Part shown: positions 17,600-27,584 of the stretch, piece by piece
How the letters are laid out: every line of letters begins with the position of its first letter
Position numbering within the stretch: the stretch's first letter is position 1
Origin: Tritonibacter aquimaris
Lineage (GTDB): Bacteria; Pseudomonadota; Alphaproteobacteria; Rhodobacterales; Rhodobacteraceae
Direction: 5' to 3'
DNA: 64,000 bases
Assembly: GCF_009617595.1 (NCBI RefSeq)
Contig: NZ_WIXK01000005.1
Coordinates: 248,001 to 312,000, forward strand
Notes under the pieces: generated by a model
Told to the model about the DNA's origin: nothing
Databases searched by the model: none
What the model saw: the letters and a program-made list of their open reading frames with translations, nothing else
Position numbers and translations under genes: made by a program

Positions 17600-18561
17600 C
17601 CAAGGTTTTAATTGCACGGCGCATGACCGCGGATGTGGAAGCGCGTGCCAAGGAAGATTTTGGTGCGGATCAACGGCTTGAGACCGCGCCAATGTCACCG
17701 GCTGAGATGATCACGGCCTTGCAGAACTATGACGTGGTGCTTGCGTCGCTCGGCGATATGTTTTCAGCGGATATCTTTGCCGCAGCGGGTGGGGATATCC
17801 GTTGCAAGCTTCTGGCCAATTTCGGGGTAGGCTATAACCACATCGATATTGCGGCTGCCGAGGCTGCGGGGGTGGCTGTTACCAATACGCCGGGTGCGGT
17901 GACCGATGCGACCGCTGATATTGCCCTGACCTTGATGTTGATGAGCGCGCGCCGCGCCGGTGAAGGGGAGCGCATATTGCGCGCAGGCCAATGGAACGGC
18001 TGGCACCCCGTTGAACTTTTGGGCACCCATATGAGCGGCAAACATATTGGTGTTGTGGGCATGGGGCGCATTGGTCAGGCCATTGCGCGGCGTTGTCACT
18101 TTGGCTTTGGCATGCGGGTGTCTTATCTCGCGCGCAGTGACAAGACGCTGGAATTCCCTGCAACCCGTGCTGCTGATCTTGTGTCACTGGCGGCAGAAGT
18201 CGATTTTCTGGTGGTTGCGGTGCCAGGTGGTGCAGAAACCTACCATCTGATCGATGAACAGGTGCTGGCGGCGATGCGGCCAGAGGCGTTTTTGATCAAT
18301 ATCGCCCGCGGCGAAGTGGTGGAGGAGGCGGCGCTGATTGCGGCCTTGCAGGCAGGCAACATCGCAGGGGCGGGGCTCGATGTTTACGAGTTTGAGCCCA
18401 AGGTGCCAGAGGCGTTGAAAGCGCTGGAGAATGTAACCTTGCTGCCGCATCTGGGCACAGCCGCACAAGAGGTGCGCAGTGATATGGGGCAAATGGCGCT
18501 TGATAATATCAAGGCCTTCTGCGCCGGACAGGACCTGCCCAATCTGGTTGTGGCGCGCTAG
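17596..18561 (+). CDS. D-2-hydroxyacid dehydrogenase (glyoxylate/hydroxypyruvate reductase-like)
   Basis: A 321-residue NAD(P)H-dependent enzyme. The nucleotide-binding loop is 'VVGMGRIGQAIARR'. The catalytic Arg is in 'NIARGEVVEE', and the catalytic His in 'LPHLGTAAQEVR'. 'ANFGVGYNHIDIAAA' is typical of the GyaR/GhrB branch. It starts with TTG, supported by GGGAGG at good distance, and overlaps the previous gene by 4 bases. Reduction of glyoxylate or hydroxypyruvate is the likely reaction; the exact substrate is unproven. Confidence 0.9.
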   Translation: MTKVLIARRMTADVEARAKEDFGADQRLETAPMSPAEMITALQNYDVVLASLGDMFSADIFAAAGGDIRCKLLANFGVGYNHIDIAAAEAAGVAVTNTPGAVTDATADIALTLMLMSARRAGEGERILRAGQWNGWHPVELLGTHMSGKHIGVVGMGRIGQAIARRCHFGFGMRVSYLARSDKTLEFPATRAADLVSLAAEVDFLVVAVPGGAETYHLIDEQVLAAMRPEAFLINIARGEVVEEAALIAALQAGNIAGAGLDVYEFEPKVPEALKALENVTLLPHLGTAAQEVRSDMGQMALDNIKAFCAGQDLPNLVVAR

Positions 18562-18697
18562 AGGCAGCGCTCCCGCCAAGTGATACTGTGCTGCGCACAC
18601 CATAACCTGTTGGGCATGGCAGCCCAGGGGCTGCGGGGCGTCTTGTGCATGCGGCACGTTTATTATGATAGTTGATTTGAGCCTGAGAGGATTTTTG

Positions 18698-18775
18698 ATG
18701 CGGGTATTTTGGGTTTTGTCAGCGCTGCTTGTTTTGTCAGCCTGCGGCGGTGTTCCACTGGTGCCATTGATCTGA
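18698..18775 (+). CDS. Very small lipoprotein (25 aa)
   Basis: The frame encodes 25 residues: a signal-peptide core, the lipobox 'LSAC' with the cysteine at residue 15, then ten residues 'CGGVPLVPLI'. GAGAGG lies seven bases before the ATG. If translated it would be lipidated by the Lgt encoded at 10897 and leave an anchored peptide of about 11 residues. I believe similar tiny 'ACGGVPLVP'-type lipoproteins occur in related genomes, but cannot verify this here. Function unknown. Confidence 0.55.
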   Translation: MRVFWVLSALLVLSACGGVPLVPLI

Positions 18776-18778
18776 GCC

Positions 18779-18799
18779 GCGCCGGGCAAAGCCCGGCGC
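18779..18799. repeat. Perfect 9-bp GC hairpin
   Basis: GCGCCGGGC / GCCCGGCGC with loop AAA, four bases past the small lipoprotein stop. No T-run follows. Further GC-rich partial hairpins follow up to about 18890 (for example AGTGC / GCACT flanking 18870-18882), so the spacer is unusually structured. Confidence 0.6.
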
Positions 18800-18909
18800 T
18801 GGGCCCAAGGCCGCATAAGCGGGTTTCGGCAGTGCCGAGGCCCGCGCGGGCGCGGGAGTGCCCCCTTGGCGGGAGCACTTAACGTGGAGATTTTTGCGCT
18901 ACGGGAGCG

Positions 18910-19665
18910 TTAGAGCTTTGACACCCGCTCGTGGGTTTCACTCAGTGTTTCAACCCGTTCCGAATAGCGATCCACCAAATAGTCTTTGCGGCCGCGCACC
19001 AGATAGGTGAATTTCACCAGCTCTTCCATCACATCAAAGACACGGCGGTAGAACGGGCCTTCTGGCAGGCGTTCACCTTCTTTGAATTCAAGCCAGGCTT
19101 TTGGGATCGAGCTCTGGTTGGGGATCGTCACCATACGCATCCAGCGCCCCAGAATGCGCATCTGGTTTACGGCGTTGAAGCTTTGTGAGCCGCCGGAGAC
19201 CTGCATCACTGCAAGCGCCTTGCCCTGGGTTGGGCGAATGCCACCCTGGGCGGACAGCGGCAGCCAGTCGATCTGGGTTTTCATCACCCCGGTCATCGCG
19301 CCGTGGCGTTCAGGTGACGACCAGACCATCGCCTCGCTCCAGATTGCAAGTTCACGTAGTTCCGCCACTTTGGGGTGCTCCGCGGCGCCCTCATCATCTG
19401 GGAACGGTAGCCCTGAAGGGTTGAAAATGCGGGTTTCGCAGCCCAGTGCTGTCAGAATACGGGCGCATTCTTCCACTGCTTTGCGCGAATAGCTCACCTC
19501 ACGAAGGGAACCATAAAGAAGCAAGATCCGTGGCGCGTGGCCCGGATCATCTGCCGCTGCCAAAGCAGCGACATCAATGGGGGCAAAGGCTTCGGATTGA
19601 ACCGAAGGCAAATCGGTCAGATCAGGACGGTCCCCGATCTGAGTGGAGGAGGGTTTATCAGGCAC
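18910..19665 (-). CDS. arsH: Arsenical resistance protein ArsH (NADPH-dependent FMN reductase)
   Basis: A 251-residue flavodoxin-fold protein. The FMN-binding loop is '[14 protein letters not shown]', and the ArsH-specific stretch includes '[20 protein letters not shown]'. ArsH oxidises methylarsenite and similar organoarsenicals and acts as an NADPH:FMN oxidoreductase. No arsR, arsB or arsC is nearby. Its start overlaps the end of the upstream small gene by 8 bases, so the two are translated together. Confidence 0.93.
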   Translation of the reverse strand: MPDKPSSTQIGDRPDLTDLPSVQSEAFAPIDVAALAAADDPGHAPRILLLYGSLREVSYSRKAVEECARILTALGCETRIFNPSGLPFPDDEGAAEHPKVAELRELAIWSEAMVWSSPERHGAMTGVMKTQIDWLPLSAQGGIRPTQGKALAVMQVSGGSQSFNAVNQMRILGRWMRMVTIPNQSSIPKAWLEFKEGERLPEGPFYRRVFDVMEELVKFTYLVRGRKDYLVDRYSERVETLSETHERVSKL

Positions 19666-20116
19666 TTTCTTCTTCCAGGTGCAGTTTCATGTCGATCAAC
19701 ACTTGCTGCAACAGGACTGTCTCTCTCAATAGGCGTTTTGCCTCATTCACGGTAATAATACCATCTGCGATCGCAGATTGATATTCGCTCATCAAAGTTG
19801 CGAACCGCTGGCTGAGTGCGATCACGTCTGCATTCACCCCACCTGAGCGATCCGCCGCATCGGCTTCTGGGCTATACGACAGGGTGATATTGCGCAGATC
19901 TGCCAGCGCTGAAGTTACATGCGGGTACGACGCTGAGGCCTCGAGCCGTGCAACGGTGTCCACTGGGATGAAACGATCGGCGTGTTCGCTGTTGTCCGAG
20001 TAGTACCGCCCCAGGGTGGCCTTGGATTTCCCAGCGATTTCGCAGGCAGCTTCGATGCCCACGTCTTTTACCAGCGCTTCGGTATGTTTTTTTAGATATG
20101 CGCCTATGTCTGCCAT
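19658..20116 (-). CDS. Putative helix-turn-helix protein of unknown function
   Basis: A 152-residue protein. Residues about 12-45 ('[20 protein letters not shown]') look like a helix-turn-helix of the phage repressor/CII kind, followed by '[22 protein letters not shown]'. The C-terminal half is helical and ends in an acidic tail. The start at 20116 has AAGGA upstream and is preferred over the longer frame to 20179. It overlaps arsH by 8 bases, which hints at a regulatory partnership, but no arsenic-binding cysteine pair is visible: its only cysteine is in 'EAACEI'. DNA binding is inferred. Confidence 0.6.
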   Translation of the reverse strand: MADIGAYLKKHTEALVKDVGIEAACEIAGKSKATLGRYYSDNSEHADRFIPVDTVARLEASASYPHVTSALADLRNITLSYSPEADAADRSGGVNADVIALSQRFATLMSEYQSAIADGIITVNEAKRLLRETVLLQQVLIDMKLHLEEESA

Positions 20117-20598
20117 TCTCGTCCTTCGAAACTCGTTCTCACCCCGTGTTCTTGGGGAACTCAGGGAGTTATTTCCCATTCACGATGTGTAAAGGAAATG
20201 AGAAATTAACGCTATCCCTACCGGGTTTAGTGGGGGAGCAAGAGGTGCAGCGTGGCAATCGCGCACTCCTCTTGGGTGAAGGCCGTTGTTTGATGTGAGT
20301 GGGCGACGGCTGTGTCTAAGGCAATTTTTCTGCCATTTGAGCATTCCGGCTGCGTGGGTATTGGTAACGCGATGCCGATTTTGGGTTTTGGTTTTGCAGA
20401 ACCACCAGAATTGGCGGGTTGTTTGGTTGACGATCAAAGCCGGAATGCCTTTTTTTTCAAAGGCTTAGCAGGTTTTTCGCGCATTGCGCTGCCCTGTTGG
20501 ATCGTCTTGGGTGCTTGCGCGGAACCGGGGGGCGAAACCAAAGTGTTTCCAGTTGCGAAGGCTTTTAGAATCTGTGCCTACGCCTTAGAACTTTGCGC
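20117..20598. other. Intergenic region upstream of tdk
   Basis: 482 bases. A 106-codon frame at 20312-20632 overlaps tdk in another frame and has no family resemblance. The notable element is the wide inverted repeat with a T-run at 20341-20457. Confidence 0.5.
20341..20457 (+). repeat. 11-bp inverted repeat enclosing 86 bases and followed by eight T
   Basis: GCATTCCGGCT (20341-20351) pairs exactly with AGCCGGAATGC (20438-20448), and T8 follows within two bases. The form resembles a structured leader or small RNA ending in a terminator, 142 bases before tdk. A perfect 11-mer repeat of this width can also arise by chance in a window this long. Confidence 0.35.
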
Positions 20599-21183
20599 AT
20601 GGCCAAGCTCTACTTTCACTACTCGACTATGAATGCCGGTAAATCGGCCATGCTTTTGCAAGCGTCTCACAATTATCGTGAAAATAATATGCAGACATAC
20701 CTACTGACGGCGGCGGTGGATGACCGCAGCGGCCAGGGGCAGATCGCTTCGCGAATCGGAATCGCGGCTGAGGCGGATACCTTTGCGCCCGAGGATGACC
20801 TGTTTCAGCGCATTCAGGCGGTAGCAGCAGAGCAGGCGCTGGCAGCAATTTTCATCGACGAAGCACAGTTTCTGAGTGATGCGCAGGTCTGGCAGCTCTC
20901 GGAAGTGGTGGATGAACTCAATGTGCCGGTGCTTTGCTATGGGCTTCGGGTGGATTTTCGCGGCAAGCTGTTTCCGGGATCTGCGGCGCTTTTGGCGCTG
21001 GCGGATGAAATGCGGGAAGTGCGCACCATCTGTCATTGCGGCAAGAAAGCCACGATGGTTGTGCGTAAAGATGAAACCGGGCGCGTGTTGACCGATGGGG
21101 AACAGGTGCAGATCGGTGGCCACGAAAGTTATGTATCGCTGTGCCGCCGCCATTGGAAAGAGGCGATGAAAGGCGAAGACTAG
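20599..21183 (+). CDS. tdk: Thymidine kinase
   Basis: A 194-residue type II thymidine kinase (salvage of thymidine to dTMP). The P-loop is 'STMNAGKSAML' at residues 9-19. 'IFIDEAQFLSDAQVWQL' is the DEAQF metal/substrate motif. The zinc-site cysteines are in 'ICHCGKKA' and near the C-terminus 'LCRRHW'. The ATG at 20599 matches the usual 'MAKLYF' start; an upstream TTG at 20593 is in frame but unlikely. A terminator follows. Confidence 0.96.
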   Translation: MAKLYFHYSTMNAGKSAMLLQASHNYRENNMQTYLLTAAVDDRSGQGQIASRIGIAAEADTFAPEDDLFQRIQAVAAEQALAAIFIDEAQFLSDAQVWQLSEVVDELNVPVLCYGLRVDFRGKLFPGSAALLALADEMREVRTICHCGKKATMVVRKDETGRVLTDGEQVQIGGHESYVSLCRRHWKEAMKGED

Positions 21184-21223
21184 ACACGCCTGGCAGCGCA
21201 CCCCGAACAGACAGTTCAGTTGA

Positions 21224-21250
21224 AAACCCCGGTCATGTGTCCGGGGTTTA
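21224..21250 (+). terminator. Intrinsic terminator after tdk
   Basis: AAACCCCGG / CCGGGGTTT stem with an 8-base loop, followed by ATTGTTTG. Confidence 0.7.
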
Positions 21251-21287
21251 TTGTTTGTGCTGCCGTCGCCAACAATCTGTCGCGCAC

Positions 21288-21321
21288 AAAAAAACGCCCC
21301 ACTCAACGAGGGGGGCGTTTT
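21288..21321 (-). terminator. Intrinsic terminator after carB
   Basis: ACGCCCC / GGGGCGT stem. On the minus strand it is followed by TTTTTTTGTG, 20 bases past the carB stop. Confidence 0.8.
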
Positions 21322-21340
21322 GTGTGTTTGATAGTTGGGT

Positions 21341-24300
21341 TTAGCCCTGCAGGCTTTTCACCTCTACATCACCTTCGGCCTGCGCCTTGATCGCCATCGC
21401 TGCCGCATGGGCACCGGCTGCGGTGGTGAAGTAAGGGATCTTGCCATAAAGCGCGACCGAACGCATTTCTTTGCTGTCTTCAACCGCTTGCGCACCTTCG
21501 GTGGTGTTCATCAGCAGCTGAACATTGCCATCTTTCAACATGTCGATCACATGCGGGCGACCTTCGTAGACTTTGTTGACCAGCGCGCAAGGCACGCCTT
21601 GGCCGTCAAGCCAGCCCTGGGTGCCGCGGGTGGCAACCAGATCAAAGCCTTGGGCAACAAGAATCTGCGCCGCCTCAACCATCTCTGGGGTCTTATCCGC
21701 GTCTTTGATCGAGATGAAGGCCGTGCCGCTGGAGGGCAGAACCATGCCTGCGCCCATCTGAGCCTTGAGGAAGGCGCGCGCGAATGAGCGATCCCAACCC
21801 ATGACTTCACCGGTGGAGCGCATTTCCGGGCCCAAGATGGTGTCAACGCCTGGGAAACGGGCAAAGGGCAGAACTGCTTCTTTGACCGAGAACCAAGGCA
21901 TATCCGGATCAGCCAAAGTCATCGCATCGGCAATCGGGGTGTTGACGTCATAGCCTGCGTCTTCGCTGTAAGGCGCGCGCAGCGGGAAGTTCGAGAGCGG
22001 CTCACCCGCCATCAGGCGCGCTGCAATCGAGGCAATTGCACTGTCGGTGGCTTTGGCCACAAACGGCACGGTACGCGAAGCGCGTGGGTTCACCTCAATC
22101 AGGTAGATGTCGCCATCTTTGATCGCGAACTGAACGTTCATCAGGCCAACCACGTTAAGCGCGCGGGCCAGTTTGAAGCTCTGTTCTTTGACCTCTGCAA
22201 TCAGCTCTTTGGACAGGGAGTAGGGCGGCAGCGAGCAGGCTGAGTCACCAGAGTGAACACCGGCTTCTTCGATGTGCTGCATGATGCCTGCCACATGCAC
22301 GGCTTCACCATCACAAAGCGCATCCACATCCAGCTCAACCGCGCCAGCAAGATAGCTGTCGAGCAGAACCGGGCTGTCGCCAGATACCACAACGGCTTCG
22401 GCGATGTAGCGTTTCAGCTGATCCATATCGCGCACGATTTCCATCGCGCGACCACCCAGAACGTAAGACGGGCGAATAACCAGCGGGAAGCCAATCTCTT
22501 CGGCGATTTCCAGCGCCTGCGCATCGGTAGAGGCAATGCCGTTTTTCGGCTGCTTCAGACCCAGCTCGTTGACCAGCGCCTGGAAGCGTTCACGGTCCTC
22601 GGCAAGGTCAATCGCATCAGGGCTGGTGCCCAGAATTGGGATGCCCTCAGATTCAAGCGCATTGGCCAGCTTCAGCGGGGTCTGGCCGCCAAACTGAACG
22701 ATCACACCATGCAATGTGCCGTTTTCCTGCTCAACGCGCAGGATTTCCATCACATGTTCAAAGGTGAGCGGCTCGAAATACAGACGATCCGAGGTGTCAT
22801 AATCGGTCGACACGGTCTCGGGGTTGCAGTTGATCATGATGGTTTCATAACCGGCATCCGCCAGCGCAAAGCACGCGTGACAGCAGCAGTAATCAAACTC
22901 GATCCCTTGGCCGATCCGGTTTGGACCACCACCCAGAACCACAACCTTTTTGCGCTCAGACGGGCGGGCCTCGCATTCAACTTCACCCATAACCGGGGTT
23001 TCATAGGTTGAATACATATAAGGTGTCTGGGCTTCAAATTCTGCGGCGCAGGTGTCGATGCGTTTGAACACGGCTTTAACACCAAGGTTCAGACGGGCGC
23101 GGCGCACATTGTCTTCGTCGCGGCCGGTCAACAGACCGAGGCGCGCATCGGTAAAGCCCAGCATCTTAACGGCGCGCAGCTCATCTTCGCGCACCGGCAG
23201 GCCGTTTTTGCGAATGTCGCGCTCAGCGTCGATGATTTCGCGAATACGAGCAAGGAACCAAGGATCAAAGCTGGTAACGCCCTGAATTTCAGCATCGGTC
23301 AAACCGTGACGCATGGCCTGTGCAATGGTGCGCAGGCGGTCTGGGGTTTGCTGGCTGATGGCTTTGACCACAGCGGCCTTGTCATCTGCGGCCGCATCTT
23401 CCCACAGGCCAACCTTTACGCCGGGGATTTCCACCTCATCGAAACCGGTCAGACCGGATTCCATCGACGCGAGCGCTTTTTGCATGCTTTCGTGGATGGT
23501 GCGGCCGATGGACATGGCTTCGCCCACGGATTTCATCGCGGTGGTCAGGTAAGGCTCGGAGCCTGGGAATTTCTCAAAGGCGAATTTCGGGATCTTGGTG
23601 ACAACATAGTCGATGGACGGTTCAAACGACGCTGGCGTCACCTTGGTGATGTCATTGTCGAGCTCATCGAGCGTGTAGCCGATGGCCAGCTTTGCTGCGA
23701 TCTTTGCAATCGGGAAACCGGTTGCCTTGGACGCCAGCGCAGAGGAGCGCGACACCCGTGGGTTCATCTCGATCACAACCATACGGCCGTCTTTTGGGTT
23801 CACTGCCCATTGCACGTTGGAGCCGCCGGTTTCCACACCAATTTCGCGCAGAACCGCAATCGAGGCAGAGCGCATCATCTGGTATTCTTTGTCCGACAGC
23901 GTCAGCGCAGGTGCCACGGTGATCGAGTCACCGGTGTGTACGCCCATAGGATCCACGTTTTCGATGGAGCAGACGATAATGGCGTTATCCGCTTTGTCGC
24001 GGACCACTTCCATTTCATATTCTTTCCAACCCAAAAGGCTTTCATCAACGAGGATCTGATTTACAGGCGACGCATCCATGCCGGAACGGCAGTAGTGGAT
24101 GTAGTCTTCTTTGTTATAAGCCACACCACCGCCGGTGCCACCCAAGGTGAAGGCCGGGCGGATAATCGCGGGCAGGCCGATGTCTTCCAGCGATTCCAGC
24201 GCCAGCTGCACACCGGCTTCCAGATCCACATTGCCGTTTTCCTGCGTCGGCGCGGTAACGATTGTGGCGCGTGGGTTTTCCAGCCCCAGACGATCCATCG

Positions 24301-24703
24301 CTTCGCGGAACAGTTTGCGATCTTCGGCCATTTCAATGGCGTCGCGTTTCGCGCCGATCATCTCAACGCCGAATTTCTCCAGCACGCCCATTTCTTCGAG
24401 CGCGAGTGAGGTGTTCAGACCTGTCTGCCCTCCCATGGTCGGCAACAGTGCGTCGGGGCGCTCTTTTTCGATGATTTTGGCGACCACTTCGGGGGTGATC
24501 GGCTCAATGTAGGTTGCATCCGCCAGACCAGGGTCGGTCATGATGGTTGCCGGGTTCGAGTTCACCAGAACAACGCGGTAGCCCTCTTCACGCAGGGCTT
24601 TACAGGCTTGGGCTCCGGAATAGTCGAATTCGCAGGCCTGACCAATCACAATGGGGCCCGCCCCGATGATCATGATCGACTTGATGTCCGTTCTCTTTGG
24701 CAT
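21341..24703 (-). CDS. carB: Carbamoyl-phosphate synthase large subunit
   Basis: A 1120-residue enzyme that makes carbamoyl phosphate for pyrimidines and arginine. It holds two ATP-grasp halves, the first starting '[21 protein letters not shown]' and the second '[19 protein letters not shown]'. An oligomerisation region lies between them and an MGS-like allosteric domain at the end ('[16 protein letters not shown]'). Length is slightly above the E. coli protein (1073). The carA gene is not adjacent. It supplies the ArgF encoded at 59609. Confidence 0.97.
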   Translation of the reverse strand: MPKRTDIKSIMIIGAGPIVIGQACEFDYSGAQACKALREEGYRVVLVNSNPATIMTDPGLADATYIEPITPEVVAKIIEKERPDALLPTMGGQTGLNTSLALEEMGVLEKFGVEMIGAKRDAIEMAEDRKLFREAMDRLGLENPRATIVTAPTQENGNVDLEAGVQLALESLEDIGLPAIIRPAFTLGGTGGGVAYNKEDYIHYCRSGMDASPVNQILVDESLLGWKEYEMEVVRDKADNAIIVCSIENVDPMGVHTGDSITVAPALTLSDKEYQMMRSASIAVLREIGVETGGSNVQWAVNPKDGRMVVIEMNPRVSRSSALASKATGFPIAKIAAKLAIGYTLDELDNDITKVTPASFEPSIDYVVTKIPKFAFEKFPGSEPYLTTAMKSVGEAMSIGRTIHESMQKALASMESGLTGFDEVEIPGVKVGLWEDAAADDKAAVVKAISQQTPDRLRTIAQAMRHGLTDAEIQGVTSFDPWFLARIREIIDAERDIRKNGLPVREDELRAVKMLGFTDARLGLLTGRDEDNVRRARLNLGVKAVFKRIDTCAAEFEAQTPYMYSTYETPVMGEVECEARPSERKKVVVLGGGPNRIGQGIEFDYCCCHACFALADAGYETIMINCNPETVSTDYDTSDRLYFEPLTFEHVMEILRVEQENGTLHGVIVQFGGQTPLKLANALESEGIPILGTSPDAIDLAEDRERFQALVNELGLKQPKNGIASTDAQALEIAEEIGFPLVIRPSYVLGGRAMEIVRDMDQLKRYIAEAVVVSGDSPVLLDSYLAGAVELDVDALCDGEAVHVAGIMQHIEEAGVHSGDSACSLPPYSLSKELIAEVKEQSFKLARALNVVGLMNVQFAIKDGDIYLIEVNPRASRTVPFVAKATDSAIASIAARLMAGEPLSNFPLRAPYSEDAGYDVNTPIADAMTLADPDMPWFSVKEAVLPFARFPGVDTILGPEMRSTGEVMGWDRSFARAFLKAQMGAGMVLPSSGTAFISIKDADKTPEMVEAAQILVAQGFDLVATRGTQGWLDGQGVPCALVNKVYEGRPHVIDMLKDGNVQLLMNTTEGAQAVEDSKEMRSVALYGKIPYFTTAAGAHAAAMAIKAQAEGDVEVKSLQG

Positions 24704-24930
24704 AGGCTTTTACCCTTCGATGTTCCGCGCGCATTAGTAACGAGTCGGGCGCACCACCAAGCGCCCAAATTGTCCTGCGTTATAGGGAGCGGCGCAAAAG
24801 GTTCAAGGGGCGAATGTGCATTCGTCGTGGATAAGGCGCGATCCGCAATGGCGCGGGGGGATGTCGTATTCTTTGCCTTTTCCCGATGAGAAATACACTA
24901 TATCGCGTTGCTATGACACAGAGTTGCGAC

Positions 24931-26040
24931 ATGAAGCTGCGTTTTGATTGTGGTCCCCTGGGGGATGGAAGCCTGTTTTGCGGGCCTCAAACGGTGTTGA
25001 GCGCCTGGAATGGCGATGAGGTTGCAGATGTATTTGCAGCTGTTCAGGCCGCGCGCGAAGCGGGGGCCTGGGTTGCGGGTTATGCAAGCTATGAGTTGGG
25101 CTATGTGCTTGAGCCACGTCTGGCACAGTATCTGCCAGCCGAGCGCGCGCTGCCGCTGTTGCGCTTTGGGATCTATGATGCACCGCGCGCGCCCGAGGCC
25201 TTGGCGCCGGGCGCAGCCGGGCTAAAGCAGCTGACGCCGCGTTGGAGCGAAGACCGCTACGCCAAGGCGTTTGCGGTGGTGAATGAAAACATTGGCCGGG
25301 GTGATTTCTATCAGGCCAATTTGACCTATCCCATTGATGCAAAGGTGCAAGGCAGTGCGGCCGCGCTATATGCTGCATTGGTTCAGGCGCAACCTGTGGG
25401 TCACGGGGTATTTGTGGAGCAGTCCGACCTGCCGGATCTGTTGTCGCGCTCGCCAGAGCTGTTTTTCCGCATCAGCGCGGATGGCACCATTGAAACCCGC
25501 CCAATGAAAGGCACCCAGCCGCGCAGTGCTGACCCCGAAGAGGATGCGCGCCGCAAAGAGTTCCTGGCAAATGATGAGAAAAACCGCGCCGAGAACCTGA
25601 TGATCGTGGATCTTTTGCGCAATGATATTTCACGCATTGCTCAGACCGGCAGCGTGCATGTGCCTGAGCTGTTCCATGTGGAAAGCTATGCAACCGTGCA
25701 TCAGATGGTGTCACTGGTGCGGGCAAAGCTGCAGGCGGGAATTGGGCTTGGTGAAATCTTTGCCGCGCTTTATCCTTGTGGTTCAATCACCGGCGCGCCG
25801 AAAATTCGCGCGATGGAGGTTCTGGCAGAGCTGGAAGAAGCCCCGCGTGAGATCTATTGTGGCACCATTGGTTGGGCCGCGCCGGATGGGCGCACGGAGT
25901 TCAACGTGGCGATCCGGACTGTTCTGGTGGACGGTGAAGATGCCCGCTTTGATGTGGGGGGTGGCGTGGTCTGGGACAGCACCGCTGCGTCGGAATATGA
26001 GGAAACGCAATGGAAAGCACGGTTTGCGGCGCGGATCTGA
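24931..26040 (+). CDS. pabB: Aminodeoxychorismate synthase component I
   Basis: A 369-residue chorismate-binding enzyme that makes 4-amino-4-deoxychorismate for folate. Family motifs are 'TRPMKGTQPR', 'LMIVDLLRNDISRI' and 'YPCGSITGAPKIRAMEVL'. The order and its fusion-like overlap with a class IV aminotransferase distinguish it from anthranilate synthase (TrpE). The start is uncertain: ATGs at 24886, 24913 and 24931 are all in frame without a good ribosome binding site; 24931 begins the conserved region. It overlaps the next gene by 31 bases. Confidence 0.9.
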   Translation: MKLRFDCGPLGDGSLFCGPQTVLSAWNGDEVADVFAAVQAAREAGAWVAGYASYELGYVLEPRLAQYLPAERALPLLRFGIYDAPRAPEALAPGAAGLKQLTPRWSEDRYAKAFAVVNENIGRGDFYQANLTYPIDAKVQGSAAALYAALVQAQPVGHGVFVEQSDLPDLLSRSPELFFRISADGTIETRPMKGTQPRSADPEEDARRKEFLANDEKNRAENLMIVDLLRNDISRIAQTGSVHVPELFHVESYATVHQMVSLVRAKLQAGIGLGEIFAALYPCGSITGAPKIRAMEVLAELEEAPREIYCGTIGWAAPDGRTEFNVAIRTVLVDGEDARFDVGGGVVWDSTAASEYEETQWKARFAARI

Positions 26041-26690
26041 TTGAAGGCGATGCCGATTTCCATCTGATCGAGACGTTTGGGTTCGTTCCGGGGCAGGGGA
26101 TTAAGCGGTTGGAGCTGCATCTCAATCGGCTAGAAGCCTCGGCACGGTATTTTGGCATTCCGTTTGAACGTGAAGCGGCGCGCGCACATCTGTCTGCTCT
26201 GACCGCTGACCTGCAGCAACGTTGCAGGCTTCAATTGGGCCCAAATGGGCATTTCGAAGTGACCACGGCGCCCATGCCAGCGGCCGCAAAAAGCTGGGCG
26301 TTTACTGTTTCAACCGACCGGTTGCAAAGCGGTGATCTGTTTTTGCAGCACAAAAGCAGCCGCCGGGCGAAATATAACGAGGCACGGGCAAACATGGTTA
26401 ACGGGGTGGATGAAATCCTGTTCCTGAATGAACGTGCAGAGCTTTGCGAAGGCACCATCACCAATATTGTCATCACCACCAAATCGGGGGAGCGGCTGAC
26501 GCCTGCGCGTTCTTCGGGATGTTTGCCGGGGGTTTACCGGCAAAGCCTGATCGAAAGCGGGCAGGTTCAGGAAGCGGTGTTGCATATGGGGGATCTTGCC
26601 GGTGCACGGGCGGTGCATCTGGTGAACAGCCTGCGCGGTGAAACCCTGGGGCAATGGAGCGATGAGTTCCAGGTGGCGGCGCAAAGGTAG
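26010..26690 (+). CDS. pabC: Class IV aminotransferase, probable aminodeoxychorismate lyase
   Basis: A 226-residue PLP enzyme of fold type IV. The cofactor lysine is in 'SSRRAKYNEARAN', and the conserved 'ELCEGTITNIVI' lies near residue 150. It would split aminodeoxychorismate into 4-aminobenzoate and pyruvate. The 31-base overlap with pabB in a different frame supports one folate operon. Family certain, reaction inferred from context. Confidence 0.86.
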   Translation: MESTVCGADLIEGDADFHLIETFGFVPGQGIKRLELHLNRLEASARYFGIPFEREAARAHLSALTADLQQRCRLQLGPNGHFEVTTAPMPAAAKSWAFTVSTDRLQSGDLFLQHKSSRRAKYNEARANMVNGVDEILFLNERAELCEGTITNIVITTKSGERLTPARSSGCLPGVYRQSLIESGQVQEAVLHMGDLAGARAVHLVNSLRGETLGQWSDEFQVAAQR

Positions 26691-26843
26691 GTCGCGCCCA
26701 AAGGGCCATCTTTACATATCCGAGTTAGAATATTTGTTACTTCTGCGGGCTAGGCAGTGGATGAGCCAGCAGACAATAATAGATATTGAAACGCGCGGCG
26801 CGGGATGCGCCCCGGATATGGTAGAAAGAGCAGGGCAGGACAT

Positions 26844-27485
26844 ATGAGCGTCAAGCAGAGGCTGTGGCTGGAATTTGGGCTATTCTACATGATGTCGCCC
26901 CTGCTGATCGCGGTGTTTTTGCCGCCAACCCAGATGTTTCCCGCGCTTTTTGCCTTTACCGGGCTTGGGCTTTTGCTGCTTGCGCTGACACCAAGGTTTC
27001 ACTGGCGCAGGCTGCTGGATGGGGCGCGCAATTGGCATTGGCGTGAATTTCTGGGTTTTACCCTGATCTGCATTCTTGGCTTCACCTTTATCATCCAACT
27101 GTTGCGGCCCGAGGCTGCGTTCTTATTGGTGAAAGAGCGGCCGGAACTACTGGGCATTATCTGGCTGTTTTACCCGCTGGTGTCGGCGTTGCCGCAGGAG
27201 CTGTTGTTTCGGGTACTGTTCTTTCGCCGCTACCGCGCGATCCTTCCCAGCGGGGAGCAGGCCAATCTGCTGAATGCTTTTGTCTTCTCCTTCGCCCATC
27301 TGATGTATTGGAGCTGGGTGGTCGCCGTGATCACATTTATCGGCAGTTTCGTGTTTTCCCACGCCTACCGCACCCGTGGCTCATTTCTCTATGCGGTGCT
27401 GTTGCATGCCATTGCGGGAAATCTGCTTTTTACCGTGGGAATGGGGGCCTATTTCTATTCCGGCAACGTGGTGCGGCCATTTTGA
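26844..27485 (+). CDS. CPBP family intramembrane metalloprotease homologue
   Basis: A 213-residue protein with about six membrane spans. The conserved motifs are present: 'LPQELLFRVLFFRR', 'FSFAHLMYW' and 'LLHAIAGNL'. In proven CPBP/Rce1 proteases the first motif is EExxxR; here the first Glu is Gln (PQELLFR), so the catalytic state is uncertain. AGGACAT sits just before the ATG at 26844, preferred over the 26805 start. It lies between the folate pair and aspS on the same strand with no clear functional link. Confidence 0.82.
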   Translation: MSVKQRLWLEFGLFYMMSPLLIAVFLPPTQMFPALFAFTGLGLLLLALTPRFHWRRLLDGARNWHWREFLGFTLICILGFTFIIQLLRPEAAFLLVKERPELLGIIWLFYPLVSALPQELLFRVLFFRRYRAILPSGEQANLLNAFVFSFAHLMYWSWVVAVITFIGSFVFSHAYRTRGSFLYAVLLHAIAGNLLFTVGMGAYFYSGNVVRPF

Positions 27486-27584
27486 TGCGATAAGCAGGGG
27501 ATCGCGCGCCATGCTCCCTTGACTTTACCGCTCAGGCGCGCTTTCTCACCGCGACCATAGATGCCGTCCAGAGGGATGATAAAG

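Noticed and set aside
23306-24409. 367-codon frame on the + strand
   Set aside because: Antisense to carB; composition is a mirror of the ATP-grasp coding sequence with no recognisable domain.
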